The notes below the pieces were generated by a model. That model was given only the letters and a program-made list of their open reading frames with translations, did no database searches and was not told where the DNA came from. Made by a program: the position numbers and the translations under genes. Of a stretch of 64,000 nucleotides of DNA, positions 11,627 to 24,024 are shown piece by piece; the first letter of the stretch is position 1; every line of letters begins with the position of its first letter. This DNA comes from Dichetophora obliterata (Eukaryota > Arthropoda > Insecta > Diptera > Sciomyzidae), in contig OY986439.1 in NCBI GenBank assembly GCA_963920525.1, positions 40,738,819-40,802,818 of the forward strand, given 5' to 3'.

Positions 11627-13166
11627 CAAGGAAATCGTCGACTTTTGTGCACAAATCGCAGTTTTTAAAGATCCTTGTGTCATGAATACTCCCCGGATAC
11701 TCAAGCACAATATGGCGATAATCGCAAACAGCTTGTACTTTTAAGGAATAACTATGTTTGCGCGAGAAAAATTATTCGGGTTTTTCGGCTAGTTTAATTT
11801 CAATGTCATCCACGTAGCCAACACAATGTGGCAACTCATTAAAAGTTGAAGAAACCAAATTTTTTCGCTCGGTATCACTTGGCCAGTATAAAAATTTATT
11901 TTTCAGCTTTCAGATTGCTTGAAAAACTCTGTTGGTTATAATCTGGAAAAACAACATTAATAGTTAAAATAGTTTATTTTTTATTTAATTAAATTGTATT
12001 ATCTTAGAATGTCACTGCCAGTCAAGATACATGGATTGAGATTATAAAACCATTTAAGAGTGTGGAAAAGTTGTTTATTTATTTATACAAGCTGATTAAC
12101 TAAGAACTAATCTTATTCTAACAGGGTCTCAACTTATTCTAACAGGGTTTATTTTTATTTTTTTCTCTCCTTTCCTTGTTTTAGTGTTCGAAAGATATCC
12201 AACACGTCCGCGAATTTTTTTATGACAATAGCAGGCAAGCCATCGGGTCCTGGAGAATAATCGTCCTTCAGATTATTTATCTTTTCTAACACATCAGCTA
12301 GTGTAATATCAACAGAAGTTAGCGACGTTTGAGGACAGTCCTTTAACAAAGAAAAATACTCGTAGTCTAGTTCGTCGTTATGATTAGTGTTTGACTGACT
12401 GAAAAAATTTGCAAATAGGTTTGCAATTATTTCTGGGTTGTCTGAGGAGATGACCGAAAAAGTAAGGGTAGATGGGTAGTTGTCAGATTTTCTTTTAATA
12501 TTTATAAACTTGTAGAAGCTTTTAGGATCCGACAGCAATTTAGTTTGAATATGAGCAAGATAAGACTCGTATAGCGTTTCACAGAGTGCGGAAAAAAGGT
12601 TAAAGGCGTAAAGATAATTTGTGAGATCAAGAGAAGAACGAGAAATTAGATATGCGCGCCATAGTTACCTGAAGTGTTCCACCATCACCGATACCAAATA
12701 AACGAGTAATCTTCGCAACTGATGTGACTTCTCCACTTGAGCCCAGGCGGTAGATAGCTGCATTTTTATAGAAAATCGTTGACACGATCGTGGGCCGAGA
12801 AAAGCTTCGTCATTTCTAATGTGGCCGAGGATTATGTTAAAAGTTGGCCTACTGACACGCAGAGTTTGCTTAAATCTATTATCATCGACATATGGTAATG
12901 AATGAGTAAATTTTTCTGATCGTGGAACAGAAAAATGCTCAAATGGTGTTAAATAACGAATATGTTTCGCAATCACCAGTACAAGAGTTAATTCCTCAAG
13001 AATTTCTAGCTCTTTTTCACGTTGAGTATCTAGAGCAAAAAAATAAGTCGCCACTAAATAAATCACTGGAGAATAAATTCAAAAAGCTACCACCGTTTTT
13101 CCCGAATAATTCCAGTGATAGCAATTCACGTATTGCACTTTGTTTAAATAATTTTACAAATTTCAT
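11627..13166 (-). pseudogene. PIF/Harbinger (HARBI1-like) transposase relic with one intron
   Basis: The upstream exon (to 12669) reads FKQTLRVSRPTFNIILGHIR and FSIKMQLST and, after a frameshift, LFGIGDGGTLQ. A GT donor follows at 12668; the AG acceptor is at 11944-11943. The next exon reads IITNRVFQAI, a stop, then YWPSDTER, LPHCVGYVDDIEIKL, KVQAVCDYRHIVLE and YPGSIHDTRIFKNC. This is the DDE_Tnp_4 layout, with a catalytic Asp in VDD and the second in the PGSxHD motif region. The third acidic residue and the C-terminus are missing because the RTE LINE entered at about 11620. Two stops and one frameshift make it a pseudogene. I could not find its TIRs. Confidence 0.8.
12085..12665 (-). mobile_element. 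Jockey-like LINE fragment inside the Harbinger intron
   Basis: The minus-strand frame reads LLSDPKSFYKFINIKRKSDN, NPEIIANLFANFFSQS, LTSVDITLADVLEKINNLK and SPGPDGLPAIVIKKFADV. This is the region between endonuclease and reverse transcriptase fingers in jockey/CR1-type LINEs. The frame then jumps directly to a 3' end with two CCCTGTTAGAATAAG blocks and a TAAATAAATAAA tail near 12070, so most of the reverse transcriptase is deleted. It is 5' truncated within a few bases of the Harbinger splice donor. Confidence 0.7.
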
Positions 13167-13169
13167 TTT

Positions 13170-16100
13170 TTCACTCTGTCTAAGCATGCTGAAAGTTGGC
13201 TGTTTACAAGTAAACAGCTGACATATTTCTGCAAATGCACAATCGACTTTAAGAGATTTTCACACAATCTACCTGATTATTTTATTATTTAATTATTTAT
13301 TATTAAATAATTGCCCAAAATATAAGCTTGAATACCCTTAGTATTTTGCAAAACTTTAATATATGTGGAATATCATTTACAAAAAGAATGAAAAGAAGAA
13401 GAAGAATCAAAATTTTCTTCTTGGTTGCGTTTATCGTCCAAGCCGTTCAGTTGATTTTACACCTTTTCTAAGCACATTAAAAAGTATTGCACTATATTTC
13501 ACGGAAGTCACGAACTCACAACTTATTAAACACAGCTGATGGTCATTGATTGACTGACTATGAAGCTCACACACATAAGTTATGGCGTTGCCACTTATTA
13601 TATAAGATCAAAAGCTTCTTTTAAAGCTTTTTCAAAGTTATTTCCCCTAATGTATGATATCATGAAAGGTAATCGCAGGTTTTTTTTCTGGAACTATGAG
13701 CAAATTAAACAAAAAATGGTCACGAAATGACCTTAAGATAACAGAAGTGCCAACTTAATATCTAACCAAAGTACTCATTTACAACTTTAAATTTACCTTC
13801 ATGTTTTGGCAAAATTAAATAATTTGAAATATCTATATTTTTATTTAATAAATGAAAATATTATGAATTGCTAAGGGGGGTTTGAACCCCCTGAACCTCC
13901 CTTATCTACGGCGTTTATAAGGCATAAAAACTTTTCTAGAAAACGAACATACAACGGTGATCGTAATATTAGCCCTTTTCGAAATCTAGTTTTTTAAAGC
14001 AAAATGTTTGCTTAATTAAAAATTGTGATGAAACACTACTCTCTGATAAGTTTCAAGTTAACGAACTCTTTCAATTTTGAGGAATTAAATTTAATTTTTA
14101 AATATATGTCATTATTTTGGATATAGTTAAATTTTAAGAAAAACATAAGTAAATTTTTGTAGATTTTTGCCTTTAACTTCTTAACTCGAACTGATAGTAA
14201 AAACGGCACCCATTTTTAAAATCTGCTCCCAATTCATACAGAATTGATTGCCGTATATCCTGAAAATTTTGCAATGTGAACTTAATTTTGTTATTTTAGT
14301 CCTTCTTTCCATCTCAGAACAGGATTTAGATCTGCCATTAAAAAAAAGTTATGTAAAAAGAAATTTTGAAGTTTTGCTTTTGTATCAAAATTGAGTCAGC
14401 AATTCATTTTTTGATAAATTTTAAAATTTGATTATAACATGCTAGAGTTGTTCTGAAATGTGGCACAAAAAAATGACAAAAAAATATTAATACACAAAAA
14501 CTTTAGTGTGATTTTAAACTTTGATTAGACTATTTGATTTTTATTGTTTATGCTTACTCTATTTTTATTGCTTATATTTACTCTATAGATACAAGTTTAC
14601 ATACAAAACTTCAGATTCCTTAAATTTTAGATCATTTGTGCTTGAAAAATAAAAAAATTTTCCTTGTGAGTTTTTAAGGAACTCCATTTAAATTCGTACT
14701 CTCATGATTTTGCTTATTTTGAATTTCAATAAATAAACTTTACAGCTCCAGCTGAAACAAGAAATTTAATATGCTAATAAAAAAAATCCTTTCATTAAAC
14801 ATAACAAGCTAAGCAAAAAACAATTCTCTATAGTTAAGGAATTGAAGCTATAAAATAATATAAAAACGTTAAACAATTCCTGTTCGTAGGCCTAAATTTG
14901 GACGCCGTACAGCGTCATTCTTTTAACTTCGCCTGGCAGTCAAGACGTAGAAGCCTTCATGTTACAGTCAGCCTTAAGTTAATAGTATTTTTGGTAATTG
15001 ACATCCGTACTTAAGTTCAACATTCTCCTCATGTTCCCGTTGTTTATCCTTGTTTATATTTTTAATTTATTTTCTTTTTCCTTAGTGCTCGGTTTTAGGG
15101 CGCAATTTTTTGTCTTCAAAACGAAGAAGCCTATTTTTTTATCTTTGCCTTTGGAGTGCATTGTGTGAGTGTGCTATGTGTGAGTGTGTGTGTGTGTGTG
15201 TGTGAAGCTGGCGGAGTATTAATGTCAATTTGAAGTGTCAATCGTGTCATTGTAGAGCATTTATGTTATATTATATGGCTTTTTTTTTTCTTTAGCTTTT
15301 CTACAAAATGCGAGTGTAAACATAATAAGCTGGCATACATATACACAATGACACACTGAAGTCAGCGGATTCATTTTCCTTTGGCTTTGTAACCAACACC
15401 AATTCAAGTGCACACTCCACACACTTTTCATACTCTCCCTCTCTCTCTCTTTCTCTCTAGTCTTTAGATTATTGTTACAAATAAGCACATAAATCGAAGA
15501 AAATGCTATCTTGATGCTATCGTTCGCAAAAACGAAATGTGAAACCAGGATATGTCAGCGCAAGCTTAAAGGATGTTCAGACGTATGTGTCTTATGTGTA
15601 TATTTTACTCATATTATAAAAGCAATGCCTTAAATAAGTACAAAGAGAAAACATGAGCCCAGTCTGCTGATTGAGGCTCTATTATTTTTTTTTTAATTTA
15701 AGACCTAAATGGAATATTGGCAGAGTTAAATCTTTCCAAGAATCTTTCTATCTTGAAATAAAGTAAGACATGTAAGAGCTCTATACTCGATTAGGCCCAA
15801 CAATGTGTCACTTTTCAACTTAAGCTTTGAAAAGCTCTAATCTAATCAGTTCATTGAGTTCAGTTTGAGATAAAAATGAATATCTTTGCAGAGTTGACAA
15901 AAAAGAAATAAATACATCAGAGAACTTAACACATTTGATTGAAATTAAATTAGGTGCTTTTGCGTTTAAGCATGATATAATTTCCAAAATAATTGATTTG
16001 ATTTATTTGATTTTAAGAAATCGATTACCAGAATAACTTAGTTTGTGCAAGTGTCCTCAATACTGACGCTGAGTCTAAAAAAACTCTTCTCAATTTTAGC

Positions 16101-17060
16101 ATTGCAAATAGAATGTAAAGTACAGAATTGCTGAAAATGTTACAAAAATAACCGTAAGCCGGTGAGCCTTATACATATGCATTTTTTTTTAAGTTAACTT
16201 TCAAACATGTTTCGGATTTAAAAGTTTTTTTTTTTGTGGTACGGTCAAGTGCTCATATTGAAATATTAGTGAAACAGTAAAGTTTTGAAAGAAACGTGTG
16301 AGATTAAATTCTTAAAACATAATTTACAAAAATTTCATTCATTCGCTACCACAACTTTTAGATAAAAGTTAAAAATACAAATGAGTGTCTAAGGTGTGAT
16401 TAAATAAATTTGGGTTTAAATTTTGTGGCGAAGCAGAGTTAACTGATAAGATGACTAAAAATGAGGTATCTACTGTCCAGTATTTAACAACATTATGTTT
16501 TATAAAGTCTTGTGCTACGAGTTATATGAAAAAACAAAATTAATGGTAAACGTACTGATAATAAAAAATTCTAAAACAAACACTATGATTATTTGCCTTT
16601 CATGCAAAAAACTGCAAATATTTATTATTGAAATTGTAAATACATATATTGAGCATTTTATCTAAAGCAACAAATAATTTGACTTAAAGAAGCTAGCACT
16701 GCTTAAAAGCATTTGAAAGTCATTTGAAAGTCACTCTATTTCTTTGCAACTGTTATTTTTTTTTTTTTTTTTGTTACACTGATTGTATACAAGTCTTATA
16801 TTTACTAACAAAAATATCTTATATTTTTTAAGAATAAATATTTCGACACAAAATATATTTGATTCTCTCCTGATCAAACATATTGCCAGTTTTATTTGAG
16901 GGTGGTTTTAGGCAGCGATTGTTTTTTTAATTTTGCGCCCTGAGGCGCAATTTTCAATATGCTTCTAATTTTTCCATAACAAAATTTGTACAAGTATAAT
17001 TATTTTTATTTGTACAAAAAACATTTATTACCTTTCACACAAATAGGTATTCAACATTTT
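13170..17060. other. Long A+T-rich stretch without genes; microsatellites
   Basis: I see no coding region here. Landmarks are a 9-bp inverted repeat at about 13188-13208 (GCTGTTTAC / GTAAACAGC), a G-run/C-run palindrome near 13875-13903 (GGGGGGTTTGAACCCCC), a (TG)n microsatellite near 15180-15204 and a CT-rich tract at about 15430-15460. Small frames on either strand are not supported by any motif. Confidence 0.5.
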
Positions 17061-17077
17061 AGAAAATTACCAGAAAT

Positions 17078-17360
17078 TCAAAAATTTTCTAGTTTTATAT
17101 TTAAGAGTTCGTGATCAATGTGATCAAAGGCATTAATGAAACCGGTATAGACTGCATCTATCTGATGTCCTTTTTCCATTTTAATGAGAACATATGAGGC
17201 CATGATTATAAGATTTGTTGTGGTTGAGCTTCCTTTACGGAATTCGTGTTGTTGTTCATTTGATCGTTGATTAATTAAGTTTCTAAGTTTGGCACATATA
17301 ACTTTTTTGAAAAGTTTGGGAATAGCCGACAATTAAGTAATACCCCTATAAATTGACGTG
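17078..17360 (-). mobile_element. Jockey-like LINE fragment: reverse transcriptase palm
   Basis: The minus strand reads LSAIPKLFKKVICAKLRNL, then EQQHEFRKGSSTTTNLI, then HQIDAVYTGFINAFDHIDHE. This is the conserved palm segment of jockey-type reverse transcriptases, in which the first catalytic Asp normally precedes FxKAFD; here it reads YTGFINAFD, with that Asp replaced by Gly. The flanks carry no LINE sequence I can follow. It may belong to the same family as the fragments at 12.1-12.7 kb and 34.6-35.5 kb, which cover other parts of a similar protein. Confidence 0.7.
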
Positions 17361-20243
17361 AGACGGTGTAAGGCATTTAATCAAAAATTGTTCAAATAAG
17401 GAATAATAACAAAAGATATTTATTTTTTTATTTTTTAATTAGAACTCACTATCAAGAATTTTTTTTTATTCATAATATGAATTTCAAATAATATATTCAA
17501 AACCTTTTTCGTTATTCATTATTTGAATTTGTGTTTGATTAAAAATAAGAAAAACGGATCAAATTCACCCGGAATATTGTGAAAATCAAATATCGGTCAT
17601 CTATCAAGTTCCTCGTTAAGTGTGGTGCATCTATCTATCAAGTCTTTCTTCTATCACCATGAGAAAGTTGTAGGACAACAATTTTAAATATTAATTTTTT
17701 TTTAAAATATATGTCAAATTAAAGAATCTTGGAATTCTTTCTCAAACTTCGTTTCGCATTTCAAACTACGTCATGGCTTACAAGCTGTTTTTTACACCTT
17801 TAAGTTTAGAAAGTCGGAACAAAGCTGAGTTTTTCGATTTCTTGTCCACTCACGCACTCAAACTCGAGGTAACAAGTACTTTTTTCTTGAAATACAAGTT
17901 CTTAAAGTTAAATTTACTGAAATATCTTGCGGACGCTGACTTTTTAATGAGAAAAACTTTTATAAAATTCAATACAACAATACCATCATCGGCACCAGTG
18001 TAACATCTTTTATTTTATGCAACTATGGTCAATCTCCCACGTTCTTATAAAATATCGAACGAAACGTTTAAAAAAAAAATAATTCTTCAGAATAAAACTA
18101 AAATCATATTTGTTTAAAATTCAAACTCTGAAGAATACCTACTTGTTCTCAGTCAATTTTTGAATATTGAATAAAAATAACGAATAAAAAATATTTATTC
18201 ATCATTCGAAAATAAAAATTCAATCAAATACTTGTTATTCAAACATTTTAGTAATTCAAAATTTATTTCTTATTTTTTTATTTTTGATTTGAATTATTCT
18301 CTCCCAGCACTGACGTAAGGTGAGAATTTTTTCATTAAGATGAAAAAACACCTGTTTACAGGGATTTGTTAAAAATTATGTATAGGTAAGGGCGTAACTT
18401 TAGGCGTTGTACTTACAAAGTTTGTTTAGTTCTAAAATGAAAATGATTATATCCCTCCGAGTAAGGTTGATTGAATAAACCAATGGTATTGTTGTGGAAA
18501 CGAAGACAGAGTTTGGTTAGAGGCTTAAGGTGACCAGAAGACTTCTTTAAAGTGATCTACAAAAGGATAACAGATCTCCTGCGGAATGGAAGAAGCAACA
18601 ATTCCTTAAAACATGGACGTCGGGTAGCCGGTAGATTTTTACTTAACGTTAAGTTAAAGAATTTTAAGAGTATGCAATAATTCCTTCTTCAATTAAGTTG
18701 GTGTAAAACTTATAAGCTTCTTCAGCCTTGATAAAGAACTCTTTATACCGTTCTTCATATCTTGTCCTTACCTCATCACTAACAATGACGGCGCCTTTAA
18801 TGACTCTATAAAGCTTATTTTTCTATTTGTATTGTTATTCTACAAATCTTTTACCAAAATAAGCGTCTCTACACACAATAATATGGACAAAAATAACGTT
18901 TTTTTTTTCCTTTTTTTTCCACGCTTCAAAATTTTCCTTTTTTTTTATATTTGTATATTCACACGTTCTGGAGCCGGGCTTTTTTTAATGACACCAAATT
19001 TAGCTTAATCTTTAAATAAAAAAAATATATATTAAGAAAAAAAAAATTGTTTTTTTCTAAACTCGTGATGTTAAATAAATAAACATGCAAATTAAATTTT
19101 TTGTATACATAATAAACTTTTTTAGAAAAGGTCTTAAAAATTTGCGTTCATCTTAACTACATTTTCCTAAAATTTCTCTTAAAATATAAAAATTTTAAAA
19201 TATAGCTTACTTGCTTCAGGAAAAAACATGTTTAAAATTCAAAGCTTTTTTCTTTTCTATTGACCTAAAAACACTTTACTGCTATGCGCAACTTAATTGG
19301 AAGAAGTTAAGAGTTGTCTTTTTTTAATTAATGAATGAAGGTATTTTGAATTTACTTTTTATATTTTATAATTCAAAGAGAAAAATATTATGTTTTTTAT
19401 TATATCTGAGAAGTATGCCAAATAAGTTCATAATGCAAAAAGTTGCAACAACAAATTCTTTATGGAACAAACCACCAAACAAATTAGACAGCTATTTCGT
19501 TTATCGCTACATTAACTCTTTAGTAGTCTTCTGTGGGGTCTGCAGTCCATCCACTTTGATGAGCTAATAGGCACAATTTTTGACTAATCAAAGCTGAATT
19601 ATATGTGCTTTTTGTCTTGAGAAACATTGTTTTTCTTCTATTTGTCAAAATGCAAAAGTTCAACAAAGTGACTACATTGATTTTTCAAAACTTTATTTTA
19701 TCGCTCTTTGTTAACTTTTTATCACGAATAAATCAACGCTCCAACTATTTTTTTGTATAAGACCATAGAACGTTTCTTTTGTAAGATGATGTTATTATAT
19801 GTGTGAACATGAAACAACAAACGTTATTTCTTAGGCCGGTCTTGCAGCAGTGTTGCATGAAACATTTATGATAGCATTTTTAAATTACCATTTATTTTGT
19901 ATTTTATAGTTCTGCAAAATACTTTTTTTTTAATTAAATTGTTGCCATATGCCAATTAAGTTTACAAGTTTCAACAAAAAATTTTTTGTTTGTCATTTTT
20001 TCATACGATTTGTAAATAAATTTTAATAAAACATATGTATTCCGTAAAATATTATTCTATAAGATATATTTCTAAGACACTGCTCAAAGGTACCTGTAAA
20101 AACGTATACTTATATATAAAGTCACTTAAAATACTGAACAGTGTTTGCTATATATACATATACAATAATGACTTAAATGCAAACAAATTAAAAACAATAA
20201 AATTTTGAAGCATTTGCTTAGAATAAACAGAAAAAGAAGTACA
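17361..20243. other. Non-coding A+T-rich stretch
   Basis: GAATAA/TTATTC-rich low-complexity DNA lies near 17450-17560 and 18150-18300 and resembles the tract at 28.9-29.5 kb. A 76-codon open frame at 17773-18003 and a 78-codon frame at 19331-19567 have no recognisable motif or splice context, and I do not call them genes. Confidence 0.4.
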
Positions 20244-21710
20244 TGATTTTTAACATGAGCTATTTACATCTAATAAGTTTTGAAACAGGCAACAACAACA
20301 ACACTGTGTAGATTTAATCACACAGCAGACTAGCCAGTCTATTCCGGAAGGAGTTAAACTTTCATCTTCAGTGGTCCTGAATGATTAAGCAATGATCAAT
20401 CCATTTGTTGATCTTCAATATGATTTGACACTTATTCAAATAAAATCGTCTGAGCTATAGGACGTTAAAGCAAAAGCTGTTTTGTTTATAGATCAAGCTT
20501 AAAACTCTACCTGGAAAATTGTCTGTTCTGCACAGTAAAACATATGAGCATAAATTTTATACTATTTTGTATACATATAAATCCAAACCAAAAATGTTTT
20601 AAAAGTTATACCATCAAATTTTATAAATTTTTCTAGACTATTTTTCTCCTCAGACCAATCGAAACTACTACATTTTTAAATGTACCAATTTCAGTGAATT
20701 TTTTTCATTCGAACCAGAATATATTTTGATTAACATATGATATCCATATGAAAATTTTAAATTATATTTGTTTTATTATTTTTATAATATTGAGTGGTAT
20801 AAAATTTATAAATCATTTGGAATAAAAAAGTTTATACCACACAAATGTTATAAAAAAGATAAAATTTACCCTCTAATTTTTTACTGTGTAGCTCTTCCTC
20901 TTCCTTCTCACTATTCTTCTTTGGAGTTCAACGAGTTGGCCGAAATGCACCAACCAATTGGGAGAATTTTTTTTTTTGCTTTCGCTAGAGAGCTAAAGTG
21001 TATAACTGAAAACTAACGACCACATGTTCAGTTATTCTTGACCTTGGTCAAAATTGATCAACAGCATATTTTTAGATTATTCAATTAATTTAACATTAAT
21101 TTAATTAAAATCATGTAATAATTCAAAGATTATATGACAAATAATTATCCAAGTTTTACTCTCTATGGTAGAGCAGGACGAAATTAAGAAAAGCTTTAGT
21201 TAGTGTTAAATTAGTTAAATAGTCTTAAAATATGCAATTGATAGATTTCGGTCAAGGTCATGAATAATTAAATATCTGGTTGTGTCAATAGCTTGTTTTC
21301 AGATAAACACTTTAACTTTCTAGCGGAAGCAAAAAAAAAAAAATCTCACAATGCATTGCTGCGTTTCGGCAAATTCATTGAAGTCCAATAAAGAATAGAG
21401 GACATGAAGAGGCAACTAGGACGGAAAAAATCTCTGATAGAGTTCTTGTCATGAACTATAAATAAAAATCTCTTTGCCTTAACGTACTACAATTCAGACG
21501 AGCTTATTCGAACAAGTGTCAAATCATATAAATCTTAAACAATGGGCTTGGTCACAGCTTAATCATTCAAGACCACAAAATATGAACGTTTAGCTCCTTC
21601 CGAAACAGTCTGTTAAGTCTGCTGTGTGATTGATTCTATACAGGGTTGTTATAGTTGCTGTTACCTTCTTCAAAACTTACTTGATCTTAATAGCTAATAA
21701 TTAAAATCAT
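20244..21710. mobile_element. Foldback element with arms of about 460 bp
   Basis: The left arm (20244-21055) and right arm (21243-21710) are inverted copies. For example, CACACAGCAGACT on the left faces AGTCTGCTGTGTG on the right, and GACCTTGGTCAAAATTGA faces its near complement next to the loop. The loop is about 190 bp and A+T-rich. The left arm is longer only because a 358-bp MITE (20531-20888) sits in it; without the MITE the arms are about 454 and 468 bp. No transposase is present. Such a structure could be transcribed into a long hairpin RNA, but transcription cannot be judged from sequence. Confidence 0.85.
20531..20888 (+). mobile_element. MITE with CACAGTAAAA ends, copy 1 (358 bp)
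   Basis: The ends are CACAGTAAAACATATGAGC and, inverted, the complement of ATTTTTTACTGTG. A second copy lies at 61758-62116 in the opposite orientation, with roughly nine in ten bases alike over the stretch I compared. It contains no transposase. This copy interrupts the left arm of the foldback element, so it is younger than that element. I could not settle the target duplication. Confidence 0.85.
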
Positions 21711-23080
21711 AAAAAAATCTATGAATAGAATCATCGAAAAGGAATTGCATTCAAAAGCTATTCAAAAAATTTTTATTTATTTGTGCTATAAAAATAATAA
21801 ATTATACAAATAATAATAAAAGTTTCCATCTTTATAGAAATAGATGAAATTTTCGGAGAAAACGTATTTATTAGCTAATCTACAAAACGCACTTTTCATC
21901 CAAACAAATCGAAAGAAAAAAAAAACACGACACGCTACCTATAAGACTTGACCAGTTTGGTTGCGATTTGCAGGAGGTGTTCTTTAGGCCAAGTGAAAGC
22001 ATTCAAGCTGCGAATATCTGAAAAATGTTAAAAAAGTTTAATTTTGAATCACCTTTATAATTATTAAAACATTTTCAAGAGTTTGCTTGAAGTTAACAAA
22101 CTACAAATAAACACATTGTGTTTAATTTTAAAATATGTTTGCTTTTTCAGTGTACAACACAATATTTCAAAAAGTGGTTACTCTACCTCAGCTTGTAAAT
22201 TAAATCTATATTTGTCATCGTGTATTTCATATATGTATATATCATTGTTGCAACAGCTGCTAACCCCTGCACCACTTCCAATTATTTCCATAAGGCTCCT
22301 GTTAGTGTTTACTTTTTGTTGTTGTTGTTGATGTTTAAATGATTGTTTAGCTTGTCGCTGATAAAACTAAGTGCTCTCGTAAACAGAATAAAAACCGAGA
22401 CTCATTTCGCGTCTCATTTCGAGACATTCCATGTTTTTTGTTATTGGTTTCTTAAACACTTTTTGAGCAGAGGTGTCCATATCGCAGTTTGCGATACCAA
22501 TACGCAAAAGCTAGGAGTGCCAAATAGAACGACCACTCAATTCTCTGTTATTAAAAAAGGAAACTAAATTTTAGTCGCGGTTTAAACTTTTAATATATTG
22601 ATATCCATTAAGGTTAAAAAAAACTCGAAAGTGTTATCTGCAATATTTTGTAGAAACATAAGTTTTATTGCTATAAACAAAGAAACAACGCTCAAAAGTG
22701 TCAATCTTAAAAGAACATTTAGCAGATTTCAGCATTTATTATAAAAAAATGTATGTAAAAAGACTTAACAAAAAGTCACGCTATTTTTAGTAAGTGCAAA
22801 AACGAATACCCAAAAACCAAAATATTTCAAATGTATGACTCTTTTCAAGTCAACTCAATGCAATATGAGTTACATTTGAGAATAGTTCACAGCTAAAAAG
22901 TTTGTTTTGAAATTTTTTTTATTTTCAGACTATTTTTATGTACACAAGATAGTGAATGTATTTTTTATGGGATCATCAGCATCTTTTAAAAAGAATATTT
23001 CAATTTGGGAATTTGGAAAATTAAAAAAATTATATTATTTTTAACTTTAGAAGCAGTTGCCATTAGTTAACATTTTTATT
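21711..23080. other. Non-coding A+T-rich stretch
   Basis: No gene or element boundary is recognised. Short open frames at 22083-22567 are unsupported, and a (TTG)n run lies near 22315-22330. Confidence 0.4.
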
Positions 23081-23082
23081 TA

Positions 23083-23652
23083 AAAATATCAAAACAAAAA
23101 ATTTAAAAATTAATAAAATCTGCTAAATTATAATCAATGACGTAGATATGGAGCTGTTCCACGGTTCCGGACCCCCAGAGCCATTGAAACATTACCAAAT
23201 ATCTCACGTTATTGTGAATTGATTCTAATACAAAGTTAAGCACAAATCCAAATATATTTTATTGGCAAAGATTCTTCTTTTTCTCAAGAAAGTAATCAAA
23301 ATTTGATTTAGTTCTGTGTTTAATTTTTCTCAATCGGTCAATAATTACTAGAGATATAGTGACATGTAGAGCTTTCAAAAATGCTGTGTTGCATAGATTC
23401 AATTCAACAAGCCCATAATTTTTTATCTACCTAACGTTTTTCGACGTTTCAGCAAAATGACATTTTGTGACATGACATGAAACAGTCATTTAATAAGGTA
23501 TTCAAAAGAATTGTTTTTTAAGGTTATTATATTTTTACGGAACTCTCAGAAGCTATCTACGCCACTGGTTAAAATAGTTATTGTAATTATTACTTACATT
23601 AAGCAGATTTTATTAATTTTTAAATAATTTTGTTGATATTTTGAAACACAAA
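23083..23652. repeat. Nested inverted repeats
   Basis: Outer arms of about 50-70 bp (left containing TTAATAAAATCTGCTAA, right its near complement at about 23600-23652) enclose an inner pair. The inner pair is CAATGACGTAGATA near 23137 and its near complement TATCTACGCCACTGG at about 23560. The inner ends resemble the common arthropod CAGTGGCGTAG-type transposon termini. The likeliest reading is one short TIR element inserted near the centre of another hairpin element. Target duplications are not clear. Confidence 0.55.
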
Positions 23653-23881
23653 TATAACCTAATCTTGTACAGCTTACAAATTAAATAATAACATAATTCT
23701 TTTAATTTCCCAACTCAATCTGTTGGAAATGTTTTTTTGTATGTTCACTAGAAAATTCTTTCAGACGATTTTAACGAGAACCTAAAAAAATATATCATCA
23801 TATCAGAACTTAAAACAGTAGGCTAGTGAAATTAAATTAAAACAAATACAATTCTGGAATTAAGAAAAAACTGTTGATTAA

Positions 23882-24021
23882 CTGCATTATTCTGTATCAG
23901 GAACAAGCACACCAACGATGAGAAAGACACGAGAAGTAATACACTTTTGTATGGAAGAAAATATTGCTTCTCGTGTCTTTCTCATCGTTGGTGAGCATCT
24001 TCGTGATACAGAATAATGCAG
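23882..24021. mobile_element. 140-bp hairpin MITE, copy 1, TAA target duplication
   Basis: The element is almost a perfect palindrome: CTGCATTATTCTGTATCA on the left and its complement on the right, with the inner arms sharing GAGAAAGACACGAGAAG. TAA flanks both sides (23879-23881 and 24022-24024). A related copy with the same flanking trinucleotide lies at 37673-37811 in intron 1 of the epimerase gene. It has no coding capacity. The TAA duplication suggests mobilisation by a PIF/Harbinger transposase. Confidence 0.85.
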
Positions 24022-24024
24022 TAA

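Noticed and set aside
13875..13903. G-run/C-run palindrome as a terminator or SINE head
   Set aside because: Only a short palindrome with no box A/B, stem context or repeat copies that I can show in the window.
17773..18003. 76-codon open frame
   Set aside because: No recognisable domain, no splice context, and no supporting neighbours; chance is likely in this sequence.
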